From the NCBI RefSeq assembly GCF_000264905.1, contig NW_006763132.1, positions 348,237 to 412,236 on the forward strand: a DNA stretch of 64,000 bases. The letters run 5' to 3'. The DNA is from Stereum hirsutum FP-91666 SS1 (Eukaryota > Basidiomycota > Agaricomycetes > Russulales > Stereaceae). A model generated the notes under the pieces. It saw only the letters and a program-made list of their open reading frames with translations. It searched no databases and was not told where the DNA came from. Position numbers and translations under genes: made by a program. Below are positions 23,671 through 34,677 of this stretch, piece after piece (position 1 is the first letter of the stretch; each line of letters begins with the position of its first letter).

Positions 23671-24774
23671 TATACTTCCCCACAACACCTGAAGAACGCA
23701 CCTGATTCACCAAAAAAAAACTCATTTTTTTCACAGTCAATGCATGTTCATACTATGCTCGCTCCTAACACCCCCTCAGGACGAGATTTGGAGGAGGTCA
23801 GCTCAGGTTCATTTGACGTGTATTTATGCTAACTGCCTCGGAACAGACGACAGTACATGACTCTCCAGTGACTACGAAGACGCATAGGACAAGTCTTGAT
23901 CTATATACCGAGCCCTGATGTTGGCACGTCTTCATGGAGGAAAAGTTGCGCCGAGATTGCGAGGGTAGTTCAAGTTTTCCAGTGTCTTTTACGAGAATGT
24001 GTACTCTTATATTTGATCCATACAATCAAAATTGGTTCGTTTCATCGTTCAATATCTTACGGGACTGTACTCTTCAACGTTACACCAGTTACTGAAGCCC
24101 TTGTCCGACTCAGTCCGAGTCGTGCTCGAGGCAACGACGGAGAAGTGGCGCGCCACACCGCGACGAGTTGAAACGTTCAAGCTCCGCTACGGTGTCTTTA
24201 CCAGTTATGTGCTTCCTCTCAGAGGCTCCCACCGCTTGTTCCGTACACAGCACTTAGCGGTTCTGATCCTAAGCAGCGTCCATATTCTTGATATAGACGA
24301 GGCTTTCAGGCACGCTCCTTGGTACTAGTGAATTTTGGCGTCACCGCTAGTCCTCATCAAGGCCTCATCACTGCGACATCTAGGCTGTAACACTGTTTGA
24401 CGCCTTCGTTTATGTGTTGCACATGCTTTACGGCTTGACCATATCGAAGTATCATACATTTTTTGTTCTACGCCAACACTGTTTCTGATGGAGAGTATTG
24501 GCACTGCGCAGAGAATACTTTGCCGTCACGCCGGTGTTGTGAGTAGTCGCCGTTCCTCCGTCCGTGATATCTGCACCCCCTTGCGATCATCAGTGGTCAT
24601 TTAGTCAAGACCACCTTCATCTAGAGTTACAATGGAAGTCCGGACCAGACGGAAGCGGGAAAATGTGTATTGAGGGAAGGCCAATACAGCGGGGGACAGC
24701 CCTAAGGTACGGTTATATAGTTTGCCTAGAGTTGCGCTCTCACTGTCCTATTCCCTGATAACGGTGAAGTCAGA
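23671..24774. other. intergenic region between DUF6534 copies 1 and 2
   Basis: 1.1 kb with short frames only (23896-24171, 24032-24328, 24564-24758 plus) and no family motif. A possible extra last exon of copy 1 could begin after an acceptor near 23780, but this is not supported by homology. Confidence 0.4.
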
Positions 24775-26254
24775 ATGAGTACCAATCTCGATCTTACTCT
24801 CGGCACCTTGGAGATCGCAACTCTACTCAGCTCCGTATTACTGGGTATTATAATTGTGCAGCTGTACATATATTATACAAGGACATTCAATGACACGCTC
24901 TGGTTGCGCTTACTCGTAAGTAATTGTGGGTTTTTCTCCGCATCTAAATGACCTCAATCTACTTACAGATTATTACTGTCTGGTATCATCTTTTCCTGCT
25001 TTTTGATGGTTGTTTTCGCTATTCAGCAGCGAGATCTAGTGCTCTAGAAACAACCCATACTGTTGTCGCCTGGGCCTGCCTCTACGACCTAACAGTCATC
25101 GACTTCTCCAAACCCCAAGGTCTCGCAAAAATACCCGTAACATTAAGGATGTCCCCTGTGTTCAACGGTGTTACAGCGAGCATTGTTCAAGTACGTCTCT
25201 TTTTCTCAGAGCTGGTCATCGTGCTAAAGTAACTTTCTGCGCGTATTCGACTCCAGATATACATTGCATACCGAATCCATGCACTCTCCGGCAAATGGAC
25301 ACTCTCCGTTACTTCGTGGATGGGAAGTATTCTTCAGCTGGCGGGAAATATTTTTATTGCTGTCATTACTCCGAAGCTGTCTATATCGGAAGTTGAGGAG
25401 CACTCGAAGTGGTGTATAATCCTTACACTCACCGCCACTTTCTTTGTCGATGTTATCAATACTGTGGGCATGGTGCTGTTTTTATGGAGGCGCAGAGATC
25501 TTCCATTGTGAATCGTATTATACGCCTAACTTATGCAAGTTAAAGTGCTCGATGAACCTTGTTTCTTTCACAGAACGAAGTACATCGTCGATAAGCTGAT
25601 CTTATGGACAGTCGGTGAGTCCGCCCGGATTATGTGCATGCGGATGTTGTCCCCGAGATGATATAAAACCCACGCCATAGACACCGGTCTCATTACCAGG
25701 TAAGACTGAGAAATTCATCGTACAAATACGTCTTGACTAACACTGTTGAATCTTCTATCATTATCGCTGCCATGACCATGCTAATAATCGTATGTCAGTG
25801 TCCATGTTGCGCATGCGAAGCCCATTGGACTCTCAGTTGGGAAACTCATATAATAACAGTTTCTAGCGACTCCGCGCACATGTGAGCTCAATAACCAAAA
25901 CCACCAGGCACGTTCATACAACCAGCGCAACTGATCGAATACTTTCAAGACATAGGGGGGTCTCTCACCATCTTCTACACTAAACGTATGTAGTTCACGC
26001 TTTTGATCGCCATAGTTACTATGGCATTCTAACGTCCCGGAACAGTATACTCGAACTCTTTCCTCGCATTGTCGGTGTTTTACGCTTCATAGCCCCGCAG
26101 GGAGTATCTGACGAATACTCTTCGTAGGCTCAATGGGCGCTCTACTCTCCGAGAACGAGAGCGTGCGGTCAACTTATCTTTCGTTGGTCTCTCTGGAGCT
26201 TTCGAAATCAGCTCACCACAAGTCAGTATAAGCATTCTCCTCGTAGCGGCGTGA
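24775..26254 (+). CDS. DUF6534 membrane protein, copy 2, with one apparently broken splice acceptor
   Basis: Exon positions mirror copy 1: 24775-24915, 24969-24982, 25040-25190, 25257-25507, 25574-25614, 25681-25699, predicted 25762-25789, 25860-25881, 25950-25985, 26046-26070, 26128-26254. Motifs: LDLTLGTLEIATLLSSVLLG, ALETTHTVVAWACLYDLTV, IYIAYRIHALSGKWTLS, VDVINTVGMVLFLWRRRDLP, LYSNSFLAL and LNGRSTLRERE. Every intron is GT-AG except the one before the predicted 28-nt exon 7, where the dinucleotide at 25760-25761 is AT instead of AG. Skipping exon 7 gives a stop in the next exon. So this copy may be a young pseudogene, may use another site, or the base may be a sequencing error. Function of the family is unknown. 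Confidence 0.75.
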
Positions 26255-26654
26255 ACTACTTAATGCCAGTTTGGTTTGACACCGTTGAAGTTCGCTACTC
26301 GGTCTCCAGTCATTGTGCATATTAATCCTGAGCATAGCTAGGACCGTGTAATGAGCATGGAAAATTACACGTCGCAGCTTCAAAGTGCTGTGTAAACGAT
26401 TTAGGGACTCGAGAATGATACCAAAGTACTTAGATATAACAAGCGATAAACACGATCCTAATGCCACACCCGCGCCACACTTATAATTTCGCACGGTCAC
26501 AGGGCTGCGTGAACCGTGAACCGCCGAGATTGAAGCGAGTTCGGAACCTTCACCGCGTTCTACAGCGAGCTGGAAGTCGACAATATCAAGCAGCACATCC
26601 GCAATCTATACTTTCCATCTAACGGCTGCAATACTTGCTTAATCCTGCGGTACA
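26255..26654. other. intergenic region
   Basis: 400 bp between DUF6534 copy 2 and the carbinolamine-dehydratase-like gene. A minus-strand frame (26213-26596) overlaps the end of copy 2 and has no motif. Confidence 0.45.
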
Positions 26655-27627
26655 ATGTACTCAAGATTAGCTCGAACAGTCGCGCTTACGATCAGCCGCC
26701 CATCGAGTTCCCTGCTGTCCCTTAGACCTCTGGTACTAACGTCTAGCTCAATTCCCTGCCGACGTCTCTCCTTAGATTCTCTTGGAAGTACTTCTAAACC
26801 TTCCACATCAACTAATTCCTCCAGTGCTCTAAACCAAAACCCACCAGCGCCCGCTGACTTTGACTATCCACTCCCTACCCTTTCCCCTACGAATCCGAAC
26901 CATCTCATCCGGGGCGCCGACTTCAACACTTATATCGCTCCACTCTATCATCGAAACTGGGGCGTGAGATTTCGAGGGTTAAGTGGACAGGATCAATCAT
27001 GCCTGAGGAAGACGTTCGTATTTGCTCCGAGCCCGGAGAACGTCAGTGAGGGCTCGATGGAGTTGCTGAGATTTTTGAACGAGGCGGCAAGGTTGAATAA
27101 GTCACCTGATGTGAGTCTCTTCCCTTCACGCTTCAATTTGTTATGGTACATGGAGGTGGAGGTTCCCTGACACAACTTTTCCACGCCTACGAAAGCAAAT
27201 CGCCATGCTACATCACTCAATCGGCGGTGCCCTACTCACCGTCTCCCTCTTCACTCGCCACGCTCTCGACATAACCAGAAAGGTCGTCAGCACCTACTAT
27301 CTCACCGGCGAAGTAAAACCTGCTCCCTCCAAACCCCCCAAACCGTGGACAAGAATCGACGGCATCACATACCAAGACGTGTCTTTCGCATACGCACTCG
27401 AAGATATCTATACATCTTCTCTTGCGCGCACGGGTTTACAACCTGTCTCGGAACAGAGACCGTGGGTAGAGAGACCGTCGAGTGTGAATGAGTTTGTGAA
27501 GAGCATGTTGAGGCAGAGACAGGTTAGCGTGGCGAATGGACACGAGAGATGGGCTAAGACGAAGAAGGCCAAGGCGACAAGGGAGGAGGAAGCGGCGGCG
27601 AAGGCGAAGGCGAAGGCGATGAAGTGA
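26655..27627 (+). CDS. pterin-4a-carbinolamine dehydratase-like protein
   Basis: Two exons (26655-27110 and 27196-27627) join in phase to 295 residues. The first 75 residues are Ser/Arg/Leu-rich with few acids (MYSRLARTVALTISRPSSS), like a mitochondrial presequence. The core shows DFNTYIAPLYHRNWGVRF, TFVFAPSPENVSEGSMELLR, FLNEAARLNKSPDQIAML, then the paired histidines HHSIGGALLTVSLFTRHALD and GITYQDVSFAYALEDIY. This fits the PCD fold (strand, long helix, His-His, threonine/histidine strand, final helix), in which the His pair dehydrates 4a-hydroxytetrahydropterin. The spacing between the TRHALD and GITYQD blocks is longer than in bacterial enzymes. The tail is a lysine/alanine-rich helix (KAKAKAMK). 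Homology is inferred from motif order, so the activity is uncertain. It sits between DUF6534 copies 2 and 3. Confidence 0.72.
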
Positions 27628-29667
27628 AGGATCAGGCTCGTTGTCTTGAGAGGTACTGAGGCAGGTATGAGTTTGATGGATTGGGTCCTTGTGAAGTAAG
27701 GAGGATTCGACGGCGGAGGCTGAAGTCAACTTACCCTGTCAAGCTTGCAAATGAATACCCTAGTTCAAGCTAAATCGAGGACTTTCCGTGGCACCATCGT
27801 CGACGTGAACCTTCGCACCTCCGTCTTCCAGATGCTCCGACAATTCCTCCTGTAAAAGAGGCTACCGCCTACGTCCCTCTGACTTTGATTCTGATAGACC
27901 TTCTACCACTCTGTTCTGTCTCTCGTTCCCTGTCCTCGTATATCCCTAACTCATTCCCTCGGTCAACCAACGCCATCAATGCCGTCTTGCACCGTATCCC
28001 AACTACTTTCTCTTGTACCCTCCCGTTGGAGAAGGATTTAAAGGTGTAAGAGTGTCTGTTTCGGGTTAAGAGGTCTGTTTCATGTATCCTTAGTCTTCAC
28101 ATCTGTTCATCTTCTCTGCCTTGATTCCGCATTGTTCTGCTTCAGGCCTCTTGTTGTGTTCCGAAGCGTTGAGTTTTTCTTCATCCCTCTTCTTGTGTTG
28201 TTTAGCATCGGTACTCATGTTCGCACGCCATTTTACCGGTTCTCGTACTGTGACACCATCAAGTTCCTCGACCAATAAGGCCGGGCTCCGTCTTCTTCCC
28301 CGAAGGTTTATAGTCCGATATCCATGTGTTGGAAGCGATGCCCAAATTCACCACAACCAACATTCACGTCAACAGCGACAACACGAATAGTCGCACCCAT
28401 GAGCTGTCTTCAACGGCATGATTGGCCACTTCGTTCACGCTGCAGCCCTTCCCTCGATAGATACCGAAGGAACAACTGCTTCGCCTTACGCACCGTCAAA
28501 CTGTGCCGCCTCGGTCAACTCGCGAATCAGTGGTCTAGCGGGAGGGCAAATATCGTGAGCGGGAGGTGAGTCTGGATACCCGTCTCTTTCTGTTTCACGT
28601 TCCTCATACTTTCTTTCGTTTCGATACTGTAGCTATTTTCTTCCCGTTCGCATGACTGACGGCCGCCGAGCACTCTCGAATGTCTGATCCTCATCCCATC
28701 GTCGTCGCACTACGCCCTCGACCATGATCAACACAACCATGAGATTTTATCTCTTCGATGTTTACCCCGATGACATCTACTTCCTTAACGAAGCCCTCAT
28801 CAAGGAGGATGCGGGTTCTGATCGAAACCCCGGGTCGAAAGGTGGAGAAATGTCTGAGTACGACCCTGATCAAGGAGGTCATGTGTCCCGACTCTCGAAT
28901 GCCGGGTGACTACGCTATATACCACCGTCATTATTCTCTTGTTATCCTCCGCCAACTTCACCCATCGCACCTCATCAATTCCCTCAGACGGGTTATCCTC
29001 CCTCTGCCCATCCGCCCGTACGACGGATAAAATTGAACCAGGCTAGGTCCCCTGCTCTCCGTCTGGTTTCGCATGACTCTTTGAGCTCGTATGTTCCATG
29101 ACGGACTTATGTACAAGATCCAACACCAAGGTGACGGGAATCCTCGAGGCATCTTTTCCGCCTATACTTCTGACTTCCGATGATGCGAATCGAGCCACTG
29201 ACTGTTCCCCAAGAGCGCTTCCCTATGTAGTAGGCGCTATGATGGCGCTAGGAGTAAGCGGCTCATGCTGAGCCGCCGTGTTACGCACCAGCCATTGTTT
29301 CCCTAATTCCCTTCAATTTATGAGGTTTACTTACCACACAGATACCTTTACGTTGTCGTCGTCAAAGAGAACGCAACGAGTCGTTGGACACTGACTCTAC
29401 CCCTTAAATGAGTCAGATACAATCCACGAAAGCTAACGCTAGACGCTGAACTATTGTCGTGATGCACGGGAGCGTTTTTGATCCTTATGGGGACGGAGGC
29501 CGTGCAGTATTTCTCCATTCGTTTGCTTGTATCACCGTCGTTGTAAGCATCTCACATCTTCCGTGATGTGACTACCCGATAGCTGATCGTATAAAGGCCT
29601 CGAAGTCAGACTCGTCGCATTCACTCCCAGGGACCATCTCGGCTTTTCACAGGTCTTCGATTTCGAT
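27628..29667. other. 2-kb gene-poor region
   Basis: Many short frames on both strands (28121-28390, 28691-28882 minus, 28758-29030, 29532-29720 minus) without recognisable motifs or good splice chains. A TATA-like TATAAAG at about 29591 precedes DUF6534 copy 3 by about 75 bp. Confidence 0.4.
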
Positions 29668-31389
29668 ATGGCCCCGAGCCTCGTCGATTCAACCCTTGGA
29701 GCTTGGGAGGTCGGTGTCATGATTATGATGTTTCTTTACGGCGTCCTTGCATCCCAAACGTGGTCATATTACAACTCTGGATCTGCTGGAGATAGATTTT
29801 TAGTCCGTATCATAGTACGTGTGTTCATATCGTGGTCCTTCTGCTAGCCTGACCTGTGCACTGGACGTAGGTCCCGCTCGTCGTGTGCGTAACCTTTTGG
29901 TCTTTTTATATTTCCATATGATTCGTATCATGAAAGCAATTCTGACACCATAAGTACATACAGAGCGACCGAAAGCTTGCACTCGATCATGATCTGCGTA
30001 GCAATCTACCAACACACGATCACCAGCTTTGGGGATATCACTCAGATCGACGTCCCGACTTGGACTGCGAACTCCACCTTTCCCATTGCTAGGCTTACCA
30101 TTGGTATTGTGCAGGCAAGTCACTCTCCGGCATAATATCGTGATGATTGATTCAACCTCACTGTCTCGACACTAATGCTGACTGCATGCAACACTAGGCG
30201 TTCTTTGCTTGGCGCATCTATTGCATTTCGCACCGATGGATTATCACACTGGTAGCCTGGCTAGGATCCCTGGTCCGTCTTGGTTCTTCGCTCGCCGTTG
30301 CAGTCGTAAGCACGGAAATGGTCGAAGCATCCAAATTCATCGAAAACTACAAGTGGTTGCCCATAGTCTGTCTCGGTGTAGGCGCTATGACGGACATCCT
30401 CATCACATTAGCTTTGTGTTGGTTTTTATGGAAGAGCCAGCCAAGATTCCGCAGGTAACGTAACTCCCCGAGACTTGAGGGACTACCAGGACTTACTTCC
30501 TGCATCCCTGATCTGTCGGTGCGATATGCCTTGCGTTACAGATCGAAAAAGATCGTCGACACCCTGATTTTGTGGACAGTGGGTGCGTCAGACATGTTTC
30601 CCTCATCGTTGAGTTGACCGTGGTTAATGTCCTATAATAGAGACCGGAATGATCACTTCGTGAGACACGTACTGTCTCATTACTGGATGTCGCGGACGCT
30701 CACAACAATGCGTTGTACATCAGAATATGCACATCGGTAGAAGTCATTCTCGTGAGTTCTATTTGTCTCGAAGGGTGGATCCTCTCTCACCGAAACTCCG
30801 GTATTGAATGCATTAGTGCATCACCCTGCCAAACACATGTGAGTCTTGTCATGGCGTCGATGTCTTCGGCATGAGTATTAGACTTATGTCGTCATTTTCA
30901 AACCTGGGACGGAATATGTTTCACTCAGTGTATTATTTGGCGATAATATCGTTCGGAACGAAAAGTACGTTCGCAACTTATTGGTTCAATGCGTACCTGG
31001 AACTAAGTAGCCCATCGTTAAATTTCCAGTTTATTCCAATGCCCTCCTTGCTTCGTAGGTCAACTATCAGATGTCGCTCATCATCTATCGCACTGAGATC
31101 CGTACTTATCACGGCAGTTTAAACGGTCGCTCCGCGTTACGTAGCCAGGACAAGAACACAAGCACGCAAGCAGCGGTAACAGCAATCGGCTTTTATCGTA
31201 CGGATCCCGACATCGTAAGCTCTTATATCGTGGCTCCGTCCGATGAGGCAATTTAGGCTAATGGTTCTTGTCGGTTGTGACTTGCAGGATCGGAGGATAG
31301 AGGTTCAAATCAGCACTCAGACGTTAGAGGTGGTATCTGATCGTGATTCAGAAGGAGATCTTCGGAATGGGAAGGAGTCTATGGTTTAG
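29668..31389 (+). CDS. DUF6534 multi-pass membrane protein, copy 3
   Basis: Twelve exons join in phase to 312 residues: 29668-29814, 29871-29884, 29964-30114, 30198-30454, 30542-30582, 30641-30659, 30724-30751, 30817-30838, 30929-30964, 31030-31054, 31118-31214, 31288-31389. Motifs: LVDSTLGAWEVGVMIMMFLY, ATESLHSIMICVAIYQHTI, AFFAWRIYCISHRWIITLVA, KKIVDTLILWTVETGMITS, IYSNALLAS and LNGRSALRSQ. Exons 2, 3 and 5-10 have exactly the lengths seen in copy 1. Intron 3 begins with GC (GCAAGT at 30115), a known rare donor class. The last exon, with a charged cytosolic tail (QTLEVVSDRDSEGDL), has no counterpart in the model of copy 1. Function unknown. Confidence 0.85.
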
Positions 31390-31987
31390 TTTTTCATGAC
31401 GAGGATGATCTTTCTTTATTCACTATGGATGTTCTTGCTCTGACTAAATTCACTATTATTTTACGAGAATATTGACTTATCTTTGGAGCGAGGAGGCTAA
31501 AGTGAAATGTGCTTACGCGCCGACGCTGCCCCTGCTTGTGTTGTGGTTAATTACAGTCAACTACAAGGACCCATACTTAATTCACAACACAGGATCCTCT
31601 TTTCTACCAACGCAGAAATGAATCACAGTTAAATTCTGCCATCAAAGAACACATATTGCCTTTGTACGGACGCGTTCGGAGCGTGCAGAAAACTGGATCA
31701 GGCGCTGCGATTGTGGCCCATGTCGACGCGACGCGACGCGTCGCGGTAGCGTGATCTCACGTATCGAGCACGTGTTGTTCAGCAATGCGCGTCATCGCCC
31801 TCGCGCTAGGATTTCCCGTTGGTTCCCCGAGAATCTGTTTGCAACGACCAATTGCACTCAGCATATTGATACAAGCAATAACCAGTATGAGCCCCCAAGA
31901 GATCCTGTATTTGCATGTAAATACTAACATATCAACTATTATCTGAATTTATCCAGCTTTACTTATAACGCCTGACGTCGTCATATC
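31390..31987. other. intergenic region upstream of the RING gene
   Basis: About 600 bp between two plus-strand genes. It contains the GC-rich palindrome at 31732-31745 and AT-rich sequence just before the RING start. No gene is seen. Confidence 0.5.
31732..31745. promoter_or_regulatory. perfect 14-bp palindrome containing an MCB-like ACGCGT core
   Basis: CGCGACGCGTCGCG reads the same on both strands. Its centre is ACGCGT, the MluI cell-cycle box bound by Mbp1/Swi6-type factors in other fungi. Two further CGACG units precede it. It lies about 240 bp upstream of the RING gene start. A regulatory role is inference. Confidence 0.35.
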
Positions 31988-34455
31988 ATGTCGCAGTCTC
32001 CTCCACTCACCCCTTCACAATCGCTACCCAACACGTCATCTCCATCGACTCCCTCCAGGGTACCCCCACCAGGACCATCACAGTCCAAGATACCTCTTGA
32101 AGTTGACTTGACGATATCTCCACCAGCTCCTCCTCTTCCTGCACCTATGACCACACGCACACTCCGTCCTCGCGCTGTTGCAGCAAATTCTCCGACTCCT
32201 AGTTCGAGATCGAGAATAAGAGCAGGTGGGAGTAGGTCAGGTTCAACCAATGTGGGATCTTCAGCGACGTCTTCGAGGTCAGGCTCTGTGCTAAGCGAAC
32301 GGGGAAGGGCGGTGGGAAAAGCAAGAGAGGCCGGACTGAGCAGGGAGAGAGGAGGAGGTGTGCCTTTGGGAGAGTTTGGGCGTGGACGAGGAAGTCAAAG
32401 TGCTAGTACGAGTGCGGTAGGATCCCGAGTACCCAGCTTGACCAGAGAGGGACCCAGTGCCTCGGTCGAAACGGGCGAAAGGGTGGGGATTAACGACCCT
32501 GATCATGGAACGGGGACTGCGTATGGACTTGGCAGTACAACATTAGGGATGAAACGCAGGGAGGGCCAGAATGAAGATGAGGACGAGGGGGATCGAGATG
32601 TGGTGGGAGACATGTTGGACGAGGACGACGCCTTACAGGCTTCGGCGGAAGCGGAAAGGTCTGGTGAAAGAAGGGAGGGAAAGAAGGCCAGGGCAGAGGA
32701 GGAATCGGAAGGCATTAGTCTGAGTACGGATCTTGGCGAAGGATCCTCGAGTCTTGGTGGCGGCGTTGGGATGAGCGGTTCTGAGAATGTTTCGTTCGAT
32801 GTGAGCCAATTGTTCACCAACCCTTCGATCCGTCTATTCGTCTTTTGCAGGAACGTAGAGGTGGAATTTCAGCGTCACTTAATACTAACAATTTTCGCAT
32901 AATTACAGGACTTTCCCCGGATTTACGACTTCCACACTGGCTGGACGCTCAGTTCGCCACCTCCCTCTCACCCCGATACACCCGTCGCACGCCCCGCACC
33001 AGGCCCGTCTACAGACGTGAACCCCTCTGTGTCCTCTGCTCCATTTGTGCCGTCTAATTTGCCTGCATTCGTCGAAGGGTCCTCAGGCTCTTCATCTGCA
33101 CCTGCGACTATCATACAGAACGGAACTCAATCGACCGTTCAAACCAGACGAGAATCAGACGGCCAAACGCAGATGCCCACCGTTATCTCTTCGCCATCGT
33201 CATTCAGCGTTCCTCTCCACTCCCTACCCCGTCGCAGATCCTCTCGTCTCTCCGCGTCCCCAGCCGAAGCAGGTCCATCTCGTCTCGGGTTGATGTCGAC
33301 TTCTCCAGATTTCCTCGAACCACGCAATGTTCGTCGAAAGTTTGTCCCAGGGACGAACTTCCTCACGGTTGGACCGACGACACCGTCTATTTCAGGGGCG
33401 TCTACGCCAAACCCTTTCACTGAGGGTTCGTCCACTCCTCCAATGATGATGGATGGATTCAATGGTGAAAGTTCGTCGAATAGGATGGGTATGGACGCGG
33501 GTGTAGGTACGGCGAGCGGTTCGGGTATGGACATGGGGATGAGCAGCAGTGGGCTGACAATGGGGATGGAAGAGGACAGTCCTATGGCTCCTCTGGCGGG
33601 CCCCAGCTCGAATAGAGCTCGCACAGATCACGTCAGTGTGCGTGCGAGAGGCAGAGGTAGAGGAAGGGGCTCAAGAAGGAGAGGCGAGGCGGGGAGGTCA
33701 AGTCTAGGAATGAATGTGGCGATTGGTAGTGGCAGTGGCAGTGGCAGTGGCGTGGCAAGTGGTAGTGGATCAAGACACAGAAGGGGTGGAATCGTGGACT
33801 CAGATGACGAAGTCATCGAGTTGCCGGACCCAGGGCTCGGTTTCGACTCACCGATTGTTTCCTCAAGCACTGCGCCACATGAGCACGCCTCAACCTCGTC
33901 TGTACCTACAAAACGCCCGCGCCCATCCGCCTCCTCTCAACCTGGCACCTCCCAACCTTCCGCATCCTCCTCCCAATCTCGTCTTCCCAATCCGTCAACG
34001 ATGTCAAACCCAAAGGCAAAAACAAAATCACACACTCAATCTCGTCCGCGCGAACCAACACCCGCAGCCGAATCTCTCCTCTCCTCTTACGCCTGTCCGA
34101 TCTGTTTCTCGCCACCCATTAACGCGACTCTCACGCCCTGTGGACATATTATGTGCGGGGAGTGTTTGTTTACTGCTGTTGGGGTGGCAGTGGGTAGGAC
34201 GGGGGCGGTGGGTTTGGGTGCGAGGTACGTTTCTATCTGGTTTACATCCATGTGCCTTGATCGCTTCCTTCGCTATCTAAATCGCTTTCATTCGTGTCTC
34301 ATTCATGTTCGTCGACGTCGCGTGTATACTATTGCTGACTTCGGTCTTGTTTGGACGGTTGCAGGTGTCCGGTTTGTAGAGCGAATCTGCCTGGATGGGA
34401 TGGGAGAGGCGGAGGTGTGATTGGGTTGAAGGCGAGGGTTTTGATCAGTTTGTAG
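31988..34455 (+). CDS. RING-finger protein, probable E3 ubiquitin ligase
   Basis: Three exons (31988-32800, 32909-34224, 34365-34455) join in phase to 739 residues. The RING is near the C-terminus: YACPICFSPPINATLTPCGH, IMCGECLFTAVG, and after the last intron CPVCRANLPGWDGRGG. All eight C3HC4 zinc ligands are present. The intron falls just before the last CPVC pair, so an unspliced transcript would lose half of the second zinc site. The first 600 residues are Ser/Pro/Gly/Arg-rich and look disordered, with acidic runs (NEDEDEGDRD), a GSGSGSGSG run and an RGRGRGRGSRRRG basic patch. A long disordered front with a C-terminal RING recalls SLX8/RNF4-type SUMO-targeted ligases. A segment VDSDDEVIELPDPGLGFDS could be a SUMO-interacting motif (VIEL next to acids). 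That identity is inference. Confidence 0.85.
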
Positions 34456-34677
34456 TTCGCGATCTAGCCAACCCTCTGCGGTGTTGCTCAAGGATGAAAT
34501 ATATGTCTTAACCATAGCAACAAATAATCTAGGACCTCGAGCAATATCAAGAAGAGATACCTCTTAGTGTTATCTGAACTCCTTCGAATATAGGTCCATG
34601 GAGTCCGACCCCCATCGCATTTATTCCTTGCGCCACACGACCCTGACTTCCGCGCTACCCCGCGCCAATCCTCCCAC

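Noticed and set aside
22184..31389. DUF6534 genes as fungal pheromone receptors or other GPCRs
   Set aside because: They have several hydrophobic helices, but the motifs (YYLxxNF, ETGLIT, YSNxLLAxLN) are those of DUF6534, not of STE3 receptors.
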